Shown one piece after another: positions 26,839-36,026 of a stretch of 64,000 nucleotides of DNA. The stretch lies in the NCBI GenBank assembly GCA_965206975.1, contig OZ242253.1, forward strand, positions 62,001 to 126,000, in the 5' to 3' direction. Position 1 is the first letter of the stretch, and each line of letters starts with the position of its first letter. The position numbers and the translations under genes were made by a program. The notes beneath the pieces are model-generated. The model did not search any database. It was not told the DNA's origin and saw nothing but the letters and a program-made list of their open reading frames with translations. This DNA comes from JAAXGI01 sp965206975 (lineage in GTDB: Bacteria > Gemmatimonadota > Gemmatimonadetes > Longimicrobiales > Gaopeijiaceae).

Positions 26839-27621
26839 GTGCTGACCGTACTCTCTCCAGCGAAGACCTTCGAACTCGATGGTTCAGCCGAAGGCCTCCC
26901 CACCACCGTCCCTCGCCTTCGAAAGGACACGGAAGTCCTCCTCGCGCGTTGCCGGGAGCTTAGCACCGAGACTCTGAGGGAGCTCATGAAGCTCAGCGAC
27001 TCATTGGCCGAACTCAATCATCGGCGCTTCCAGAAGATGAGCCTGCCACACACATCGGCCAACGCGAAGCCTTGCGGCCTGGTCTTTGGCGGGGACGTCT
27101 ACCGTGGACTCGATGCGGCGAGCCTATCGAGGGAGGAATTGGAGTGGGCGCAGGGCCGGATTCGGATCCTTTCGGGCCTCTACGGTGTGCTCCGCCCGCT
27201 CGATCTGATCCAGCCCTACCGCCTAGAGATGGGGACGCGACTGACGAACGAGAGGGGGAGGAATCTCTACGAATTCTGGGGGGACCGCATCACCGAAGCG
27301 CTGAACGGTGAGCCCGGGGTCGGCGGCGCGCCCGTCCTCCTGAACCTGGCCTCGAACGAGTACTTCAGGAGCGTGCGCCCCGCAGCCCTCCAACTACCGG
27401 TCGTGACCGCGGTCTTTCAGGAACTGCGGGAAGGGAAGCCGAGAACCATCAGCTTCTCGGCGAAGCGGGCCAGGGGACTGATGGCGCGCTTCATCATCGA
27501 GAACCGGATCGAGACGCCGGAGGAGCTCAAGGACTTCGCCGTCGAAGGGTACCGCCACCAACCCGAGATGTCGGAACCGAACCGCCAAGTCTTCCTCCGC
27601 CCGAGGGAGTGGGCGGAGTAG
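26839..27621 (+). CDS. yaaA: YaaA peroxide-stress protein (DUF328)
   Basis: A 260-residue cytoplasmic protein that in Escherichia coli limits Fenton damage by lowering free iron during peroxide stress. It starts MLTVLSPAKTFELDG, the family signature, and contains KLSDSLAELNHRRF, LSGLYGVLRPLDLIQPYRLEMGT and LNLASNEYF, all typical. The length is normal. The start is a GTG at 26839, eight bases after AAGGAGG. It is divergent from the AlkD-like gene with 285 bp between them, and convergent with the hydrolase gene that ends 4 bp beyond it. Confidence 0.95.
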   Translation: MLTVLSPAKTFELDGSAEGLPTTVPRLRKDTEVLLARCRELSTETLRELMKLSDSLAELNHRRFQKMSLPHTSANAKPCGLVFGGDVYRGLDAASLSREELEWAQGRIRILSGLYGVLRPLDLIQPYRLEMGTRLTNERGRNLYEFWGDRITEALNGEPGVGGAPVLLNLASNEYFRSVRPAALQLPVVTAVFQELREGKPRTISFSAKRARGLMARFIIENRIETPEELKDFAVEGYRHQPEMSEPNRQVFLRPREWAE

Positions 27622-27625
27622 GAAG

Positions 27626-28390
27626 TCACGGGGCGCCCCCGAGGCCTCCCGCCCTGTCCTCCCACCGCTCCCGTATCCACTCGCCCCCCGCGCGAATCGG
27701 CCCGACGTACGCCCCCATCATGTAGTGGGTCGCGCCCGGGAGGCGGCGCAGCTGGACCGGGTAGCCGCGTTCCGTGAGCTCGAGTGCGACCTCCTCGACA
27801 GGTTCGTACGGCACCACCTCGTCGTCCGGGCTGTGAATGAGGTAGAGCGGCACGCTCTCGAGACGGTCGAGCGCGTTCTCCGCGGGACGCGCCGCCACAG
27901 CGATCGCACCCGTAAAGAGATCGGGGTTTCGGGTCGCGAGGTACCAGGTCCCCGCTCCTCCCATGCTGAACCCGGTGACGAGGACGCGGTCCGGATCGAT
28001 CGCGTGGCCGGAGATCACGTCCCCGAGGAGGGCGAGAACGGCCCTCTCCGAGTCGGGAACCGACCAGCTTCTCGCCGGCACGTCCGGCGCCACGATCACA
28101 GCCTCCCACTCCCGAAGGGCCGGCTCGACGATCGTCTGCATGAACCAGCTGCCGTAATAGACGGAGCGTCCCCCAGGGTGGAGCACGAGAATGAGCGGCC
28201 TCGGTGTCCCAGGTGACTCGGAGTACCCGGCGGGAAGGGAGATCGCGTACCGCATCTCGGCTCCGCTCTCGAGCACGAACACGCTCTCGGTGACCTCGGG
28301 CTGGCCGGAGGGCTGTGCGAGGAGGGGGGACGAGGCTCCGCATGCGGCCAGAGCCAGGGCGAGGGTGGAGACTCTCCCCAGAGTCGTCAT
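27626..28390 (-). CDS. Secreted alpha/beta-hydrolase (PHB depolymerase / feruloyl esterase-like)
   Basis: A 254-residue serine hydrolase with a signal peptide (MTTLGRVSTLALALAACGASSPLLAQ). The cysteine in LAAC could make it a lipoprotein. The nucleophile elbow is VTGFSMGGAGTWYLA, the acid is in HSPDDEVVPYEP, and the histidine is in LPGATHYMMG. The early motif RPLILVLHPGG supplies the oxyanion hole. This pattern is shared by esterases that attack polymers or feruloyl esters; the substrate is unknown. The same frame remains open far upstream, antisense to the amidohydrolase gene, but protein character begins only at the ATG at 28390. It is divergent from that amidohydrolase gene. Confidence 0.87.
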   Translation of the reverse strand: MTTLGRVSTLALALAACGASSPLLAQPSGQPEVTESVFVLESGAEMRYAISLPAGYSESPGTPRPLILVLHPGGRSVYYGSWFMQTIVEPALREWEAVIVAPDVPARSWSVPDSERAVLALLGDVISGHAIDPDRVLVTGFSMGGAGTWYLATRNPDLFTGAIAVAARPAENALDRLESVPLYLIHSPDDEVVPYEPVEEVALELTERGYPVQLRRLPGATHYMMGAYVGPIRAGGEWIRERWEDRAGGLGGAP

Positions 28391-28597
28391 GCAAGTCCCG
28401 GACCGGGGCGACCCAAGCGCCCCTGCGGAGGCCGCGCGAGGTGTCGCCGTGAGAGCTGAATGCGCCCCGGAATGTACCCCCGGAAGCGAGCGGCCGCGAG
28501 GCTCGCTGCTCCTTGCTGGGGCCCGGGGCGAAGCACATCTTCCGTGGGCGGCGAGTTCACTGTCGTGGACCGGCGTGCCACGGCGCGACCACCGGAG

Positions 28598-29899
28598 ATG
28601 CTGATGCTCAAAATGGGCCCCCGTAGCGACCTGACCGGCCTGACGGCCAGCGTGCTCCTCCTCACGCTCGTTTCGACCGCTGCGTGCTCGGGCGGGGAGA
28701 GCGCGCGCCCGGCGGACCCCTCCACGGTCACGGTATTCGAGGGAGCGCGCCTCATCACGGGGATGGGGGCTCCTGCCACGGAGGATGCGGTCGTGGTCGT
28801 TGAGGATGGCCGCTTCACGGCGGCCGGCCGGAGGGGGGAGATCGAGATTCCCGAGGGTGCAACCCGCATCGACCTCACCGGGAAGACCGTCGTGCCGGCC
28901 TTCGTCAACGCTCACATGCACCTCCCCTCCGAGCGGACGGAGCTGATCGAGGCGCTTCGCCACAACGCCTACTACGGGGCCAGCGCCGTTTTCAGCCTGG
29001 GCTCGGATGTGGGCGACGTCCCCTTCCAGGTCCGTGACGAGATCATCCCCGGCGCTGCGCGTTTCTTCACGGCGGGACGCGGGATCACCCGGCCGGAGCC
29101 CGGACGGAGCGAGGTACCCTTCTGGATCGAGACGGAAGAGGAGGGCCGGTCCGCGGTTCAGGAGCTCGCCGACCTGGAAGTGGACATCGTGAAGATCTGG
29201 GTCGATGACCGCGGCGGGCAATACGAGAAACTCACACCCGGAATGTACGCTGCGATCATCGATGAGGCCCACCGGGTTGGGCTCCGGGTCACGGCGCACA
29301 TCTTCAACCTGGAGGATGCCAAGGGCCTCCTTCGCGCCGGGATCGACGCCTTCGCACACGGCGTGCGCGACCAGGATGTGGACGACGAGTTCCTGGCACT
29401 CGTGCACCCGAACCTGGTCTATGTGCCGAACCTCCCCGATCCCGGCGTCGCACGGGAGCTGGGCTGGCTGAGCGGAACGGTGCCACCCATCCAGCTCGCC
29501 GAGCTTCAGGCCGCGGCGACCGAGCGGCCCGAGGCGAGCCAGCCCTACGGGATCCAGGCACGGAACTTGGTGCGCGTGGCCGAGGCCGGGGTGGCCGTTG
29601 CCTTCGGCACGGACGGAAGCTCTCCGTGGGCCGTGCACCTCGAGATGGAGGACATGGTGAGGGCGGGGATGTCGCCGGACGAAGTCATTGTCGCCGCAAC
29701 CCGGACCGCCGCAGACTTCATGGGCCTCGCCGACCTCGGAACGATCGAAGCGGGGAAGAACGCGGATTTCGTCGTGCTTGACGCGAATCCCCTCGAGGAC
29801 ATTACGAACACGCGGCAGATCTCGCGGGTCTACCTCAGGGGAGCCCAGGTGGACCGGGAGGCGCTGAGCCGGGAGCTGACAGGAGCGGGGGGCGCCTGA
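28598..29899 (+). CDS. Exported amidohydrolase-family metal-dependent hydrolase
   Basis: This protein of about 433 residues has a lipoprotein-like signal (GLTASVLLLTLVSTAACSGG). The TIM-barrel hydrolase has VNAHMHLPSE as the first metal site, a lysine in DIVKIWVDD, histidines in VTAHIF and FAHGVRD, and the aspartate in AFGTDGSS. All the usual ligands of a binuclear imidazolonepropionase/prolidase-like amidohydrolase are therefore present. The small beta domain around it reads TVFEGARLITGMG at the start and GKNADFVVLDANPLEDI at the end. I use the ATG at 28598; ATGs at 28604 and 28613 are also possible. It is followed after 38 bp by an exported fumarylacetoacetase-like gene. The substrate is not known. 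Confidence 0.87.
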   Translation: MLMLKMGPRSDLTGLTASVLLLTLVSTAACSGGESARPADPSTVTVFEGARLITGMGAPATEDAVVVVEDGRFTAAGRRGEIEIPEGATRIDLTGKTVVPAFVNAHMHLPSERTELIEALRHNAYYGASAVFSLGSDVGDVPFQVRDEIIPGAARFFTAGRGITRPEPGRSEVPFWIETEEEGRSAVQELADLEVDIVKIWVDDRGGQYEKLTPGMYAAIIDEAHRVGLRVTAHIFNLEDAKGLLRAGIDAFAHGVRDQDVDDEFLALVHPNLVYVPNLPDPGVARELGWLSGTVPPIQLAELQAAATERPEASQPYGIQARNLVRVAEAGVAVAFGTDGSSPWAVHLEMEDMVRAGMSPDEVIVAATRTAADFMGLADLGTIEAGKNADFVVLDANPLEDITNTRQISRVYLRGAQVDREALSRELTGAGGA

Positions 29900-29937
29900 C
29901 CGGCGCTCCACGGGAGTTCTTTACGGAGATCGTACTT

Positions 29938-31077
29938 ATGGACTGGAAGACGGGTTGGAGTGCGGTAAGGACGGGGAGCTCCGCAGCTCTCCTCTTGGCC
30001 TTGATCCTCACATGGCTCCCGGCGGGAGAGGCGACCGGCCAGGGGCCCGAGGGGATCTTCAGGCTCCTCACCTTCGAGGTGGGCGACAGCGGTCCGCGCC
30101 TCGGGGCGACCCGGGGGGACGGCGACCGGGAGATCGTCGACGTACACAACGCGATCCTCTACCTCTACCGGACCGATGCGGCGGCGGCGGGATCGCTTCC
30201 CCCGATACCGATCGACATGAAGTCACTCATCGAGGCGGGCGAGGTCCCGATCCAGGCTGTGCGCTCGCTGCACGACTCGGTCACCGGTCTTCGAGCTTCG
30301 GGCGACTTCACCGAGCTCGGCGGCGGGCAGCGCGTCTTCCACCCACCTGCGGGGATCCGCTACCTCCCCCCGATCGGGAACCCCTCCAAGGCCCTCTCCC
30401 TGGCGGGGGCCTACCAGCGGCGCCAAGCAGACGGTACCCCGGGAAGCTACGATGCCGCGGAGTATCCGAGCTTCTTCTTCAAGTCGCCGGCCTCCCTCAC
30501 TGGGCACGAGACGGATATCAACCTCTGGGGACTCCTTACCACCGGCGTCCACGAGCCCGAGTTCGCCCTCGTGATCGGGCGGGAGGCGAGAGCAGTACCT
30601 GCCTCCGAGGCGCTCGACTATGTCGTCGGCTACACGATGATCAACGACGTGAGCTCCCGAGACCTCCCCCAGGGGGAGCACGGCCAGCAGGGGGGCTCGA
30701 TGAGCAAGTCCCTCGACACCTTCACCCCGATCGGGCCGTATCTCACGCTCAAGGAAGATGTCCCGGATCCCAACAACATGAGCGTCGTCGGCATCGTGAA
30801 CGGGGAAGAGCACGAGTGGCCGATCCCGAACGGGAACACCTCGTTTCTCACCTTCACAGTCGAGGAGACGATCGCCTACCTGAGCGAGCGGATGACGCTC
30901 TTCCCGGGAGACGTGATCGCGACCGGGGTCCCGCAGCCCTCGATGACCTTCGCGGAGGGTCAGCTAATCGAGATCGTCATCGGGAACCTGGGGGTCCTCA
31001 GGAACCGGGTCGTCTCGGAGCCCACCCCTGGCCACACCCCGATCCCGCCCCGGATCGTCGGGGGAAGCGGGGGATAG
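29938..31077 (+). CDS. Exported fumarylacetoacetate hydrolase-family protein
   Basis: This 379-residue FAH-fold protein carries a signal peptide (SAALLLALILTWLPAGEATG), which is unusual because the family is mostly cytoplasmic. The metal site is visible as PEFALVIGREA (Glu) and VVGYTMINDVSSRDLP (Asp). The segment YPSFFFKSPASLTGHE and the C-terminal TGVPQPSMTFAEGQLIEIVI are typical of 2-keto-acid hydrolases and decarboxylases. The start at 29938 follows GGAGAT. It probably forms an operon with the exported amidohydrolase upstream, suggesting a periplasmic breakdown route for a cyclic or amide compound. That pathway is an inference. Confidence 0.87.
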   Translation: MDWKTGWSAVRTGSSAALLLALILTWLPAGEATGQGPEGIFRLLTFEVGDSGPRLGATRGDGDREIVDVHNAILYLYRTDAAAAGSLPPIPIDMKSLIEAGEVPIQAVRSLHDSVTGLRASGDFTELGGGQRVFHPPAGIRYLPPIGNPSKALSLAGAYQRRQADGTPGSYDAAEYPSFFFKSPASLTGHETDINLWGLLTTGVHEPEFALVIGREARAVPASEALDYVVGYTMINDVSSRDLPQGEHGQQGGSMSKSLDTFTPIGPYLTLKEDVPDPNNMSVVGIVNGEEHEWPIPNGNTSFLTFTVEETIAYLSERMTLFPGDVIATGVPQPSMTFAEGQLIEIVIGNLGVLRNRVVSEPTPGHTPIPPRIVGGSGG

Positions 31078-31110
31078 GGGAAAGAGCCCGGGGAGGAGGA
31101 GCACCGCAGC

Positions 31111-31136
31111 CCTCCGGTGAGCGTCAGAACCGGAGG
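31111..31136. repeat. Inverted repeat at the convergent gene ends
   Basis: CCTCCGGT and ACCGGAGG form a perfect 8-bp stem with a 10-nt loop. It lies between the plus-strand FAH gene and the end of the minus-strand DUF5916 gene, overlapping the latter's stop. It could act as a bidirectional terminator, but no T-tract is present. Confidence 0.4.
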
Positions 31137-33526
31137 AGCCGGTTCACCTTGATCACGAGGGCACGGGCCGAGAGCTCGGACCACCGGTCCAGCGTATCCG
31201 CGTCCCGATCCTCGGTGTAGACGATGAAGAGCTCGCTCCCCGGAGCCCACTCCCACCTGAGACGGACGTTCGTGCTGAAGGTATCGCTCGCCGTGTTGTA
31301 CTGACCGAGCCCGCTGACGAAGGTCCTCGGGCCCAGGCTGTAGGTCACCCGCGTTCGGAGGACGTGCTGATCGAATTGCCCCTCATGCTCCTGGAGCTCG
31401 GGCAGATCGATCCAGTTCAGCTCGATGCTGGGCTCCACGGAGAGCTGGGGAAGGATCTCGACTCGGCCGCGGGCGAGCCCGAGCGAGGTGACGGCTCCGG
31501 AGTAGAAGCTTCCCCGCGTCAGCGAGACGTTCCCCGAGATGCGGCGGTGCGGCCCCAGGTAGTAGCTCACCTCGGCGTCCTTGAAGGGGTATGCACCCGC
31601 CGGGATCACCGCGCCTGAGATGCGCGTCTCGCCGCTCAGCCGTTCGAAGACGTCCGTGGCATTGATCGTCAGCCAGTCGCCGCTCTCGAACTCCACCTCG
31701 ATCCGGACGCCTTGTTGGCGGGTCTCGACGAAGCCGAATCGCTCGTTCTCGAGGTAGGTGACGCGGCCAGCCAGGGTAAGGCGACGAATCGAGGGGACAG
31801 AGACGAGCCTCGGGCTCGCCCGCCCGAAGAGGTTCGTCTCCCGGAATCCCCGCCTTCTCAGAAACCCGATCTCGGGGTTGAAGTCCTCGCCGACCACGGT
31901 GTGGTCGACCGAGGCGCTCCACAGGTCCCCGCGCCACCCGATCCGGGTTCGGAAGCTGTCGTCCTTCCCCCGGAGTCCGGCTGTCTCCGTCCTGGCGTAG
32001 TAGCCGAAGATCTGAAGGTTCTCGAGGAAGGCGAAGTTGGCGTCGGCCCCGTACGCGCGATTCCGCCCCGTCGCGGACGTGAGCGAGGTGGAGCGGTCCT
32101 CGAAGAGGACGCCGACGCTGCTTCGGGCGAGGAGGTCGCGGCGAAGCCGGAGCACGGTGAAGGTGGCCGGATCCGCCCCCACGCTGTTCTCCGCACCCGT
32201 CCGGATCCCCACCGCTCCGACGTCGAAGCTCCCGATCTTCCCCGTGACCCGGCCTCCGCCGAGGATCGGAACGGGCGCCCCGTCCTGGAGTCCGATCCGG
32301 CGGCTGTAGAATAGCGTCGGGGCGTGAACGCTCCGCGCCCCCCGGCCCCGGCCCGAGCTGCTGACGCTCGAGCTCCCCGGCGGCCCACCCCCACCGGTGG
32401 TGCCCTCCCCGCGTCCGCCGTTCCCGAACTCGAAGATCCCCTGGCTCTCGAGAAAGAACTCCCGCTTCTCCGGAAAGAAGAGGTTGAAGCGGGTCAGGTT
32501 CGCCTGCTGCTCGTCCACCTCCACTTGGGCGAAGTCGGTGTTCAGCGTAAGGTCCGCCGTCAAGTTCTCGGTGACACCGTACTTGACGTCGAGGCCCGCG
32601 TCGGCATGGGTGTCATTCGAGAGTTCCCGCTCCGCACCCCGGTCCCTCCGTATCCCCGAGATTGCGTACGGCTTGACTTCGAGGTTCCGGCTTGGCGGGG
32701 GGGGTTCGATCCCGATCAGGGTCCCGTATCTCGAGACGCGCATCGCACCGCGCGTGCCGTTCCCGACGACAGCGAAGGGGAGGAAGGTCAGGTGGTTCCA
32801 CTCGTTTCTTCGAACGACGGAGCGCCTCATCTGGATCCCCCAGACCTGATCCCTCCCCGATTGGTAGCGGAGCGATCGGAAAGGGATCGCCATCTCGACA
32901 CTCCACCCCCCATCAAAGCGCCCCGTCCGGATCTCGGCGACGGGGTTCCAGTCTGTGTTGGCATCCTGCTCATTCATGATCTGGAGATCGGTGAAGCCGC
33001 CCAAGGGGTTCACGAAGAACCCCACACCGTTGCGACGGTCGTAGTAGGTGTCGAGGAAGACGCCGAACTGGTCATTGAGCTCGAGCGAGGGCGAGTCGCG
33101 CCGCATCTCATTTGCGACCCACGCCGCCTCCGGGGCCGAGTCCCACACCCGGGCCGAGACGTAGACGTTGACATCATCGAAGCCGACCCAGGCCTCCGTT
33201 CGCTCCGTGGGCGTTGCGCCCTCCTCGGGAAGGCTCTGCACGAACTCCGAGACGGCCGGAGTGTCCCGGTAGAAGTCCTCATCGAGCGCGCCGTCGATCA
33301 TGAGCGGAGCCGTCAGGCGAACGGCCCGGAGGGTGGCCCGCCCCTCCGCGTCCCGGTTGACGACCTCCGGGGCCGCGGGGGGAGGAGGCCCCTCGAACGG
33401 GACATCTCCCCTCCCGGGCAAGATCGGCACCTGGGAGGTAGCCGGGAGCGGGAGCGCCCCGAGGAGAGCGAGGACGGCGGCCTGGAGGCGGACCCGGCCA
33501 GCCGATCTCGAATCATGAACGTTCAC
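31124..33526 (-). CDS. DUF5916 outer-membrane protein with N-terminal CBM9-like domain
   Basis: An exported protein of about 800 residues. A signal peptide (LQAAVLALLGALPLPATSQ) is followed by a CBM9-like beta-sandwich (about residues 60-250, containing LMIDGALDEDFYRDTP, TEAWVGFDDVNVYVSARVWD and GGWSVEMAIPFRSLRY). The DUF5916 part then contains FAQVEVDEQQANLTRFNLFFPEKREFFLE and a beta-barrel ending in ALVIKVNRLLRF. The terminal phenylalanine is the usual signal for outer-membrane insertion. The function of the family is unknown; it may bind or pass glycans. I use the GTG at 33526, which places the signal peptide first; no ATG is available in frame nearby. A second full copy is at 47222 and a remnant at 7130. 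Confidence 0.88.
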   Translation of the reverse strand: MNVHDSRSAGRVRLQAAVLALLGALPLPATSQVPILPGRGDVPFEGPPPPAAPEVVNRDAEGRATLRAVRLTAPLMIDGALDEDFYRDTPAVSEFVQSLPEEGATPTERTEAWVGFDDVNVYVSARVWDSAPEAAWVANEMRRDSPSLELNDQFGVFLDTYYDRRNGVGFFVNPLGGFTDLQIMNEQDANTDWNPVAEIRTGRFDGGWSVEMAIPFRSLRYQSGRDQVWGIQMRRSVVRRNEWNHLTFLPFAVVGNGTRGAMRVSRYGTLIGIEPPPPSRNLEVKPYAISGIRRDRGAERELSNDTHADAGLDVKYGVTENLTADLTLNTDFAQVEVDEQQANLTRFNLFFPEKREFFLESQGIFEFGNGGRGEGTTGGGGPPGSSSVSSSGRGRGARSVHAPTLFYSRRIGLQDGAPVPILGGGRVTGKIGSFDVGAVGIRTGAENSVGADPATFTVLRLRRDLLARSSVGVLFEDRSTSLTSATGRNRAYGADANFAFLENLQIFGYYARTETAGLRGKDDSFRTRIGWRGDLWSASVDHTVVGEDFNPEIGFLRRRGFRETNLFGRASPRLVSVPSIRRLTLAGRVTYLENERFGFVETRQQGVRIEVEFESGDWLTINATDVFERLSGETRISGAVIPAGAYPFKDAEVSYYLGPHRRISGNVSLTRGSFYSGAVTSLGLARGRVEILPQLSVEPSIELNWIDLPELQEHEGQFDQHVLRTRVTYSLGPRTFVSGLGQYNTASDTFSTNVRLRWEWAPGSELFIVYTEDRDADTLDRWSELSARALVIKVNRLLRF

Positions 33527-33639
33527 GCGACGACTACGCCCTTCGGGAAGAGAATACACAGGGGTCACCCCAGTATGGCCTCCCCCGACGCGCCGCCAAC
33601 GCACCGCCGCCGGATCGCGACCATCGCCACCCCCACCCC

Positions 33640-33845
33640 GTAGAGCTGCCGCAGAACCGAGGCGACCAGGGTCGAGCCGTCCAGGGTACTCCACCACGAA
33701 TGCCACGCCCCTCGGGTCCGATGAGAATCCCCGCCAGGAGGAACGCGAAGATCGAGGGGAGCCGGATCCGGCGCGACGCCCATACGGCGACGAGGGCCAC
33801 ACCGACCGGGACGGCGATATCTCCGAGGAGGGAAACGGCCATCAT
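33640..33845 (-). pseudogene. N-terminal fragment of a cation:proton antiporter
   Basis: From an ATG at 33845 the frame reads MMAVSLLGDIAVPVGVALVA then SRRIRLPSIFAFLLAGILIGPEG. The latter is the first-helix signature of CPA2-type (KefB/Na+-H+) exchangers. After about 50 residues the similarity stops. Another frame continues with a possibly related hydrophobic stretch (LRQLYGVGVAMVAI), suggesting a frameshift. The remaining 350 or so residues of such a transporter are absent because the DUF5916 gene begins at 33526. I read it as a decayed remnant. Confidence 0.5.
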
Positions 33846-33909
33846 CTACCCGGGGCGAACGAGGGGGACCTGGGAGGTGTGCCCCCCACACACCCCGTCA
33901 CGCCCGGCG

Positions 33910-35739
33910 TCAGCGCTCGCCAGCCGCTAGTTCGAGGATCGCACCTGCGAGCACGCGGATCCGCACCTCGTCCCCTCTCGCCTCCCCTCTCGAGACCCGC
34001 CCCGCATCGGCCCAGAGCACCGTCGCGATTTCGGCCAGCGCGGCGCGGCGGGCGGCCAGTTCCTCCGCCTCGTCGAGCGCCCGGGAAATCTCCCCGATCC
34101 GGACGACCGGGAGTCCCTCGCTTCGGGCGAGCTGATCGAGGTAGGCGCGGGCGACGACGAAGGCCGGAGGCCACGTCGCTCTCGGCTGCTCCTGCGCGTT
34201 GAACGTCTCGTAGTGGACGAGATTTGCCGCATCGATCTCGTTCTGGGTCACGTGCTCGCTCGGCACGAGCTCGAAGACGTCGAGGCCTCGACCGATCGCC
34301 GAGCCGTAGATGTGGCCATTGTACCAGTAGGTGGACCAATACCCCGCGAGGTGCGGCTCGCTCGCATGGATCGGTCCCCGATCGAAGTATGCGATCTCGT
34401 AGGGGTTCTCCGAGTCCGTGAAGTCGAAGACGGAGAGCCCACCCTGATACCACGCCTGGACCTTGATGTCGCGGCCCGGGACGGGGATCAGCGACCCGTT
34501 GTGCGCCACGCAGTTCTCGAGCTCGGTCTGTGGGGCGGGGAGCTTGTAGTAGCTCCGGAAGTGGAACTCGCGCCCAACGACGTCGAAGACCGCATTCGCG
34601 CCCCACGTCGGGGGATCAGACGCCAGGCAGCGGGGCGCGCGCCCCCCGCCCCATTCGTCCGTGAAGATCACCTTCGTTCCGTCGTTGTTGAAGGTCGCGG
34701 AGTGCCAGTAGGCGAAGCTCGGGTCGACAACCTCCGCGATGCGCACCGGATTCGCGGGATCCTCGATGTCGAAGAGAACCCCGTTGCCCTGACATGCGCC
34801 CGCGGCGAGGCCGATCTCGGGAAAGGCGGTGATGTCATGGCACGACGTGGTACGTCCCGTCTCCTGCGTCCCGGGACCGTGATCCCCTCCCTGCCAGAGG
34901 CCTGCGATGGATCCGGTCTCCGGGTCCGCAAAGACGCGTGGCTCGCTGACGACCCGCGCCTCCTCCGGCGCACCCAGCGGGACCTGCACGACGGAGATGC
35001 GCCAGAACGAGGTCTCCGGCTCCTCCGGAGAGGAGATGTCGAGGCACCCGTCGAGCTCCTCGCGCGATCGAACGGATCCCGTGCCCGAAACGTAGACGTA
35101 GACGTTCTCGCTGTCCCCGGGATCCCGGACGATCGTGTGGGTGTGGGAGCCCCGGCACGTCTGGACGGCCGCCACCTGCCGGGGGGTCGCCGTATTGCTG
35201 ATGTCGAAGATACGGATTCCCCGGAACCGCTCCGGATCCACCTCCGCCTCCGCCCCATCCGCTGCAGGGGCGCCGCAGTCGAGGCGGCCGCGAGTCTCCT
35301 CGACGGACATGAACAGGAGGTCGCCGTATACGCTCAGGTCGCCCTGTCCTCCCGGGCAGATGACGGAAGTGACGAGCTCGGGGTTCACGGGGTCCGCGAT
35401 GTTGTAGGCGTTGAACCCGTTGAAGCTCCCGACGTATGCGTAATCCCCCCGAAACGCGATGTCGGTGTTCGCGTACCCGATGTTCCCCGGGTTCTCGGGA
35501 TCGAAGAAGCCGGGCGGACGGTCGCGGTGACTGACGAGCGAAATGTTGAGCGCCGCCTCCCCCGCGTCTGTCCAACCCGGGGCGAGTCCGACGCGCGCAT
35601 CGGGGACAGGCCCTCCGGACGCCGCGTTCTGAGCAGCCCCTGCAAGGGGGAGGGATAGCATTCCCAAGGAGAGGAGTGCAGCGGCCGCACCCGGGCGCCT
35701 CGGCCGCCTGCCACCCTCCAGAGAGGCCCTCGTTTCCAT
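33910..35739 (-). CDS. LVIVD-repeat exported beta-propeller protein
   Basis: A 609-residue protein with a signal peptide (AAAALLSLGMLSLPLAGAAQ). It is built from repeats of the LVIVD type, in which a short strand names a quantity and the next gives its change: DIAFRGDYAYVGSFNGFNAYNIADPVNPELV, then GDLLFMSVEETRG, GIRIFDISNTATPRQVAAVQTC and VLFDIEDPANPVRIAEVV. These form a propeller, usually exposed at the surface and of unknown function. The C-terminal 100 residues are helical (FVVARAYLDQLARSEG, ISRALDEAEELAARRAALAE). The ATG at 35739 has GGAGAT before it. Three cysteines in the blades could form disulfides. The neighbours give no strong hint of its role. Confidence 0.82.
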   Translation of the reverse strand: METRASLEGGRRPRRPGAAAALLSLGMLSLPLAGAAQNAASGGPVPDARVGLAPGWTDAGEAALNISLVSHRDRPPGFFDPENPGNIGYANTDIAFRGDYAYVGSFNGFNAYNIADPVNPELVTSVICPGGQGDLSVYGDLLFMSVEETRGRLDCGAPAADGAEAEVDPERFRGIRIFDISNTATPRQVAAVQTCRGSHTHTIVRDPGDSENVYVYVSGTGSVRSREELDGCLDISSPEEPETSFWRISVVQVPLGAPEEARVVSEPRVFADPETGSIAGLWQGGDHGPGTQETGRTTSCHDITAFPEIGLAAGACQGNGVLFDIEDPANPVRIAEVVDPSFAYWHSATFNNDGTKVIFTDEWGGGRAPRCLASDPPTWGANAVFDVVGREFHFRSYYKLPAPQTELENCVAHNGSLIPVPGRDIKVQAWYQGGLSVFDFTDSENPYEIAYFDRGPIHASEPHLAGYWSTYWYNGHIYGSAIGRGLDVFELVPSEHVTQNEIDAANLVHYETFNAQEQPRATWPPAFVVARAYLDQLARSEGLPVVRIGEISRALDEAEELAARRAALAEIATVLWADAGRVSRGEARGDEVRIRVLAGAILELAAGER

Positions 35740-36026
35740 GCCCGATCTCCTCGTCTTCCCGTTCACGATCCGGCCTCCTCCCTCTCTTGTCTGCCCCGTA
35801 ACCCAAGCTCGCGCACTCCGCGCGTGCCCGCGAAGGCACCTCACTCGGCCGGGGGAACCCGCAGGGTCGCCCCGTCTCTCTCCCGGCATACCCGAGAGGA
35901 CGCGGAAGGGCTCCGTCGTGAGCGTCGCCGTTGCGTTCAGCCCCGTCACGCAGAATCTTGGATGAGCGTTCCTGGCCTTGGGTCCCGGGGCGGGACCACC
36001 TCTCTAGCCGCAAGGAGGCGTTGACA

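Noticed and set aside
27626..29911. A 761-residue protein on the minus strand
   Set aside because: Only the last 254 residues (from the ATG at 28390) are protein-like; the rest is antisense to the amidohydrolase.
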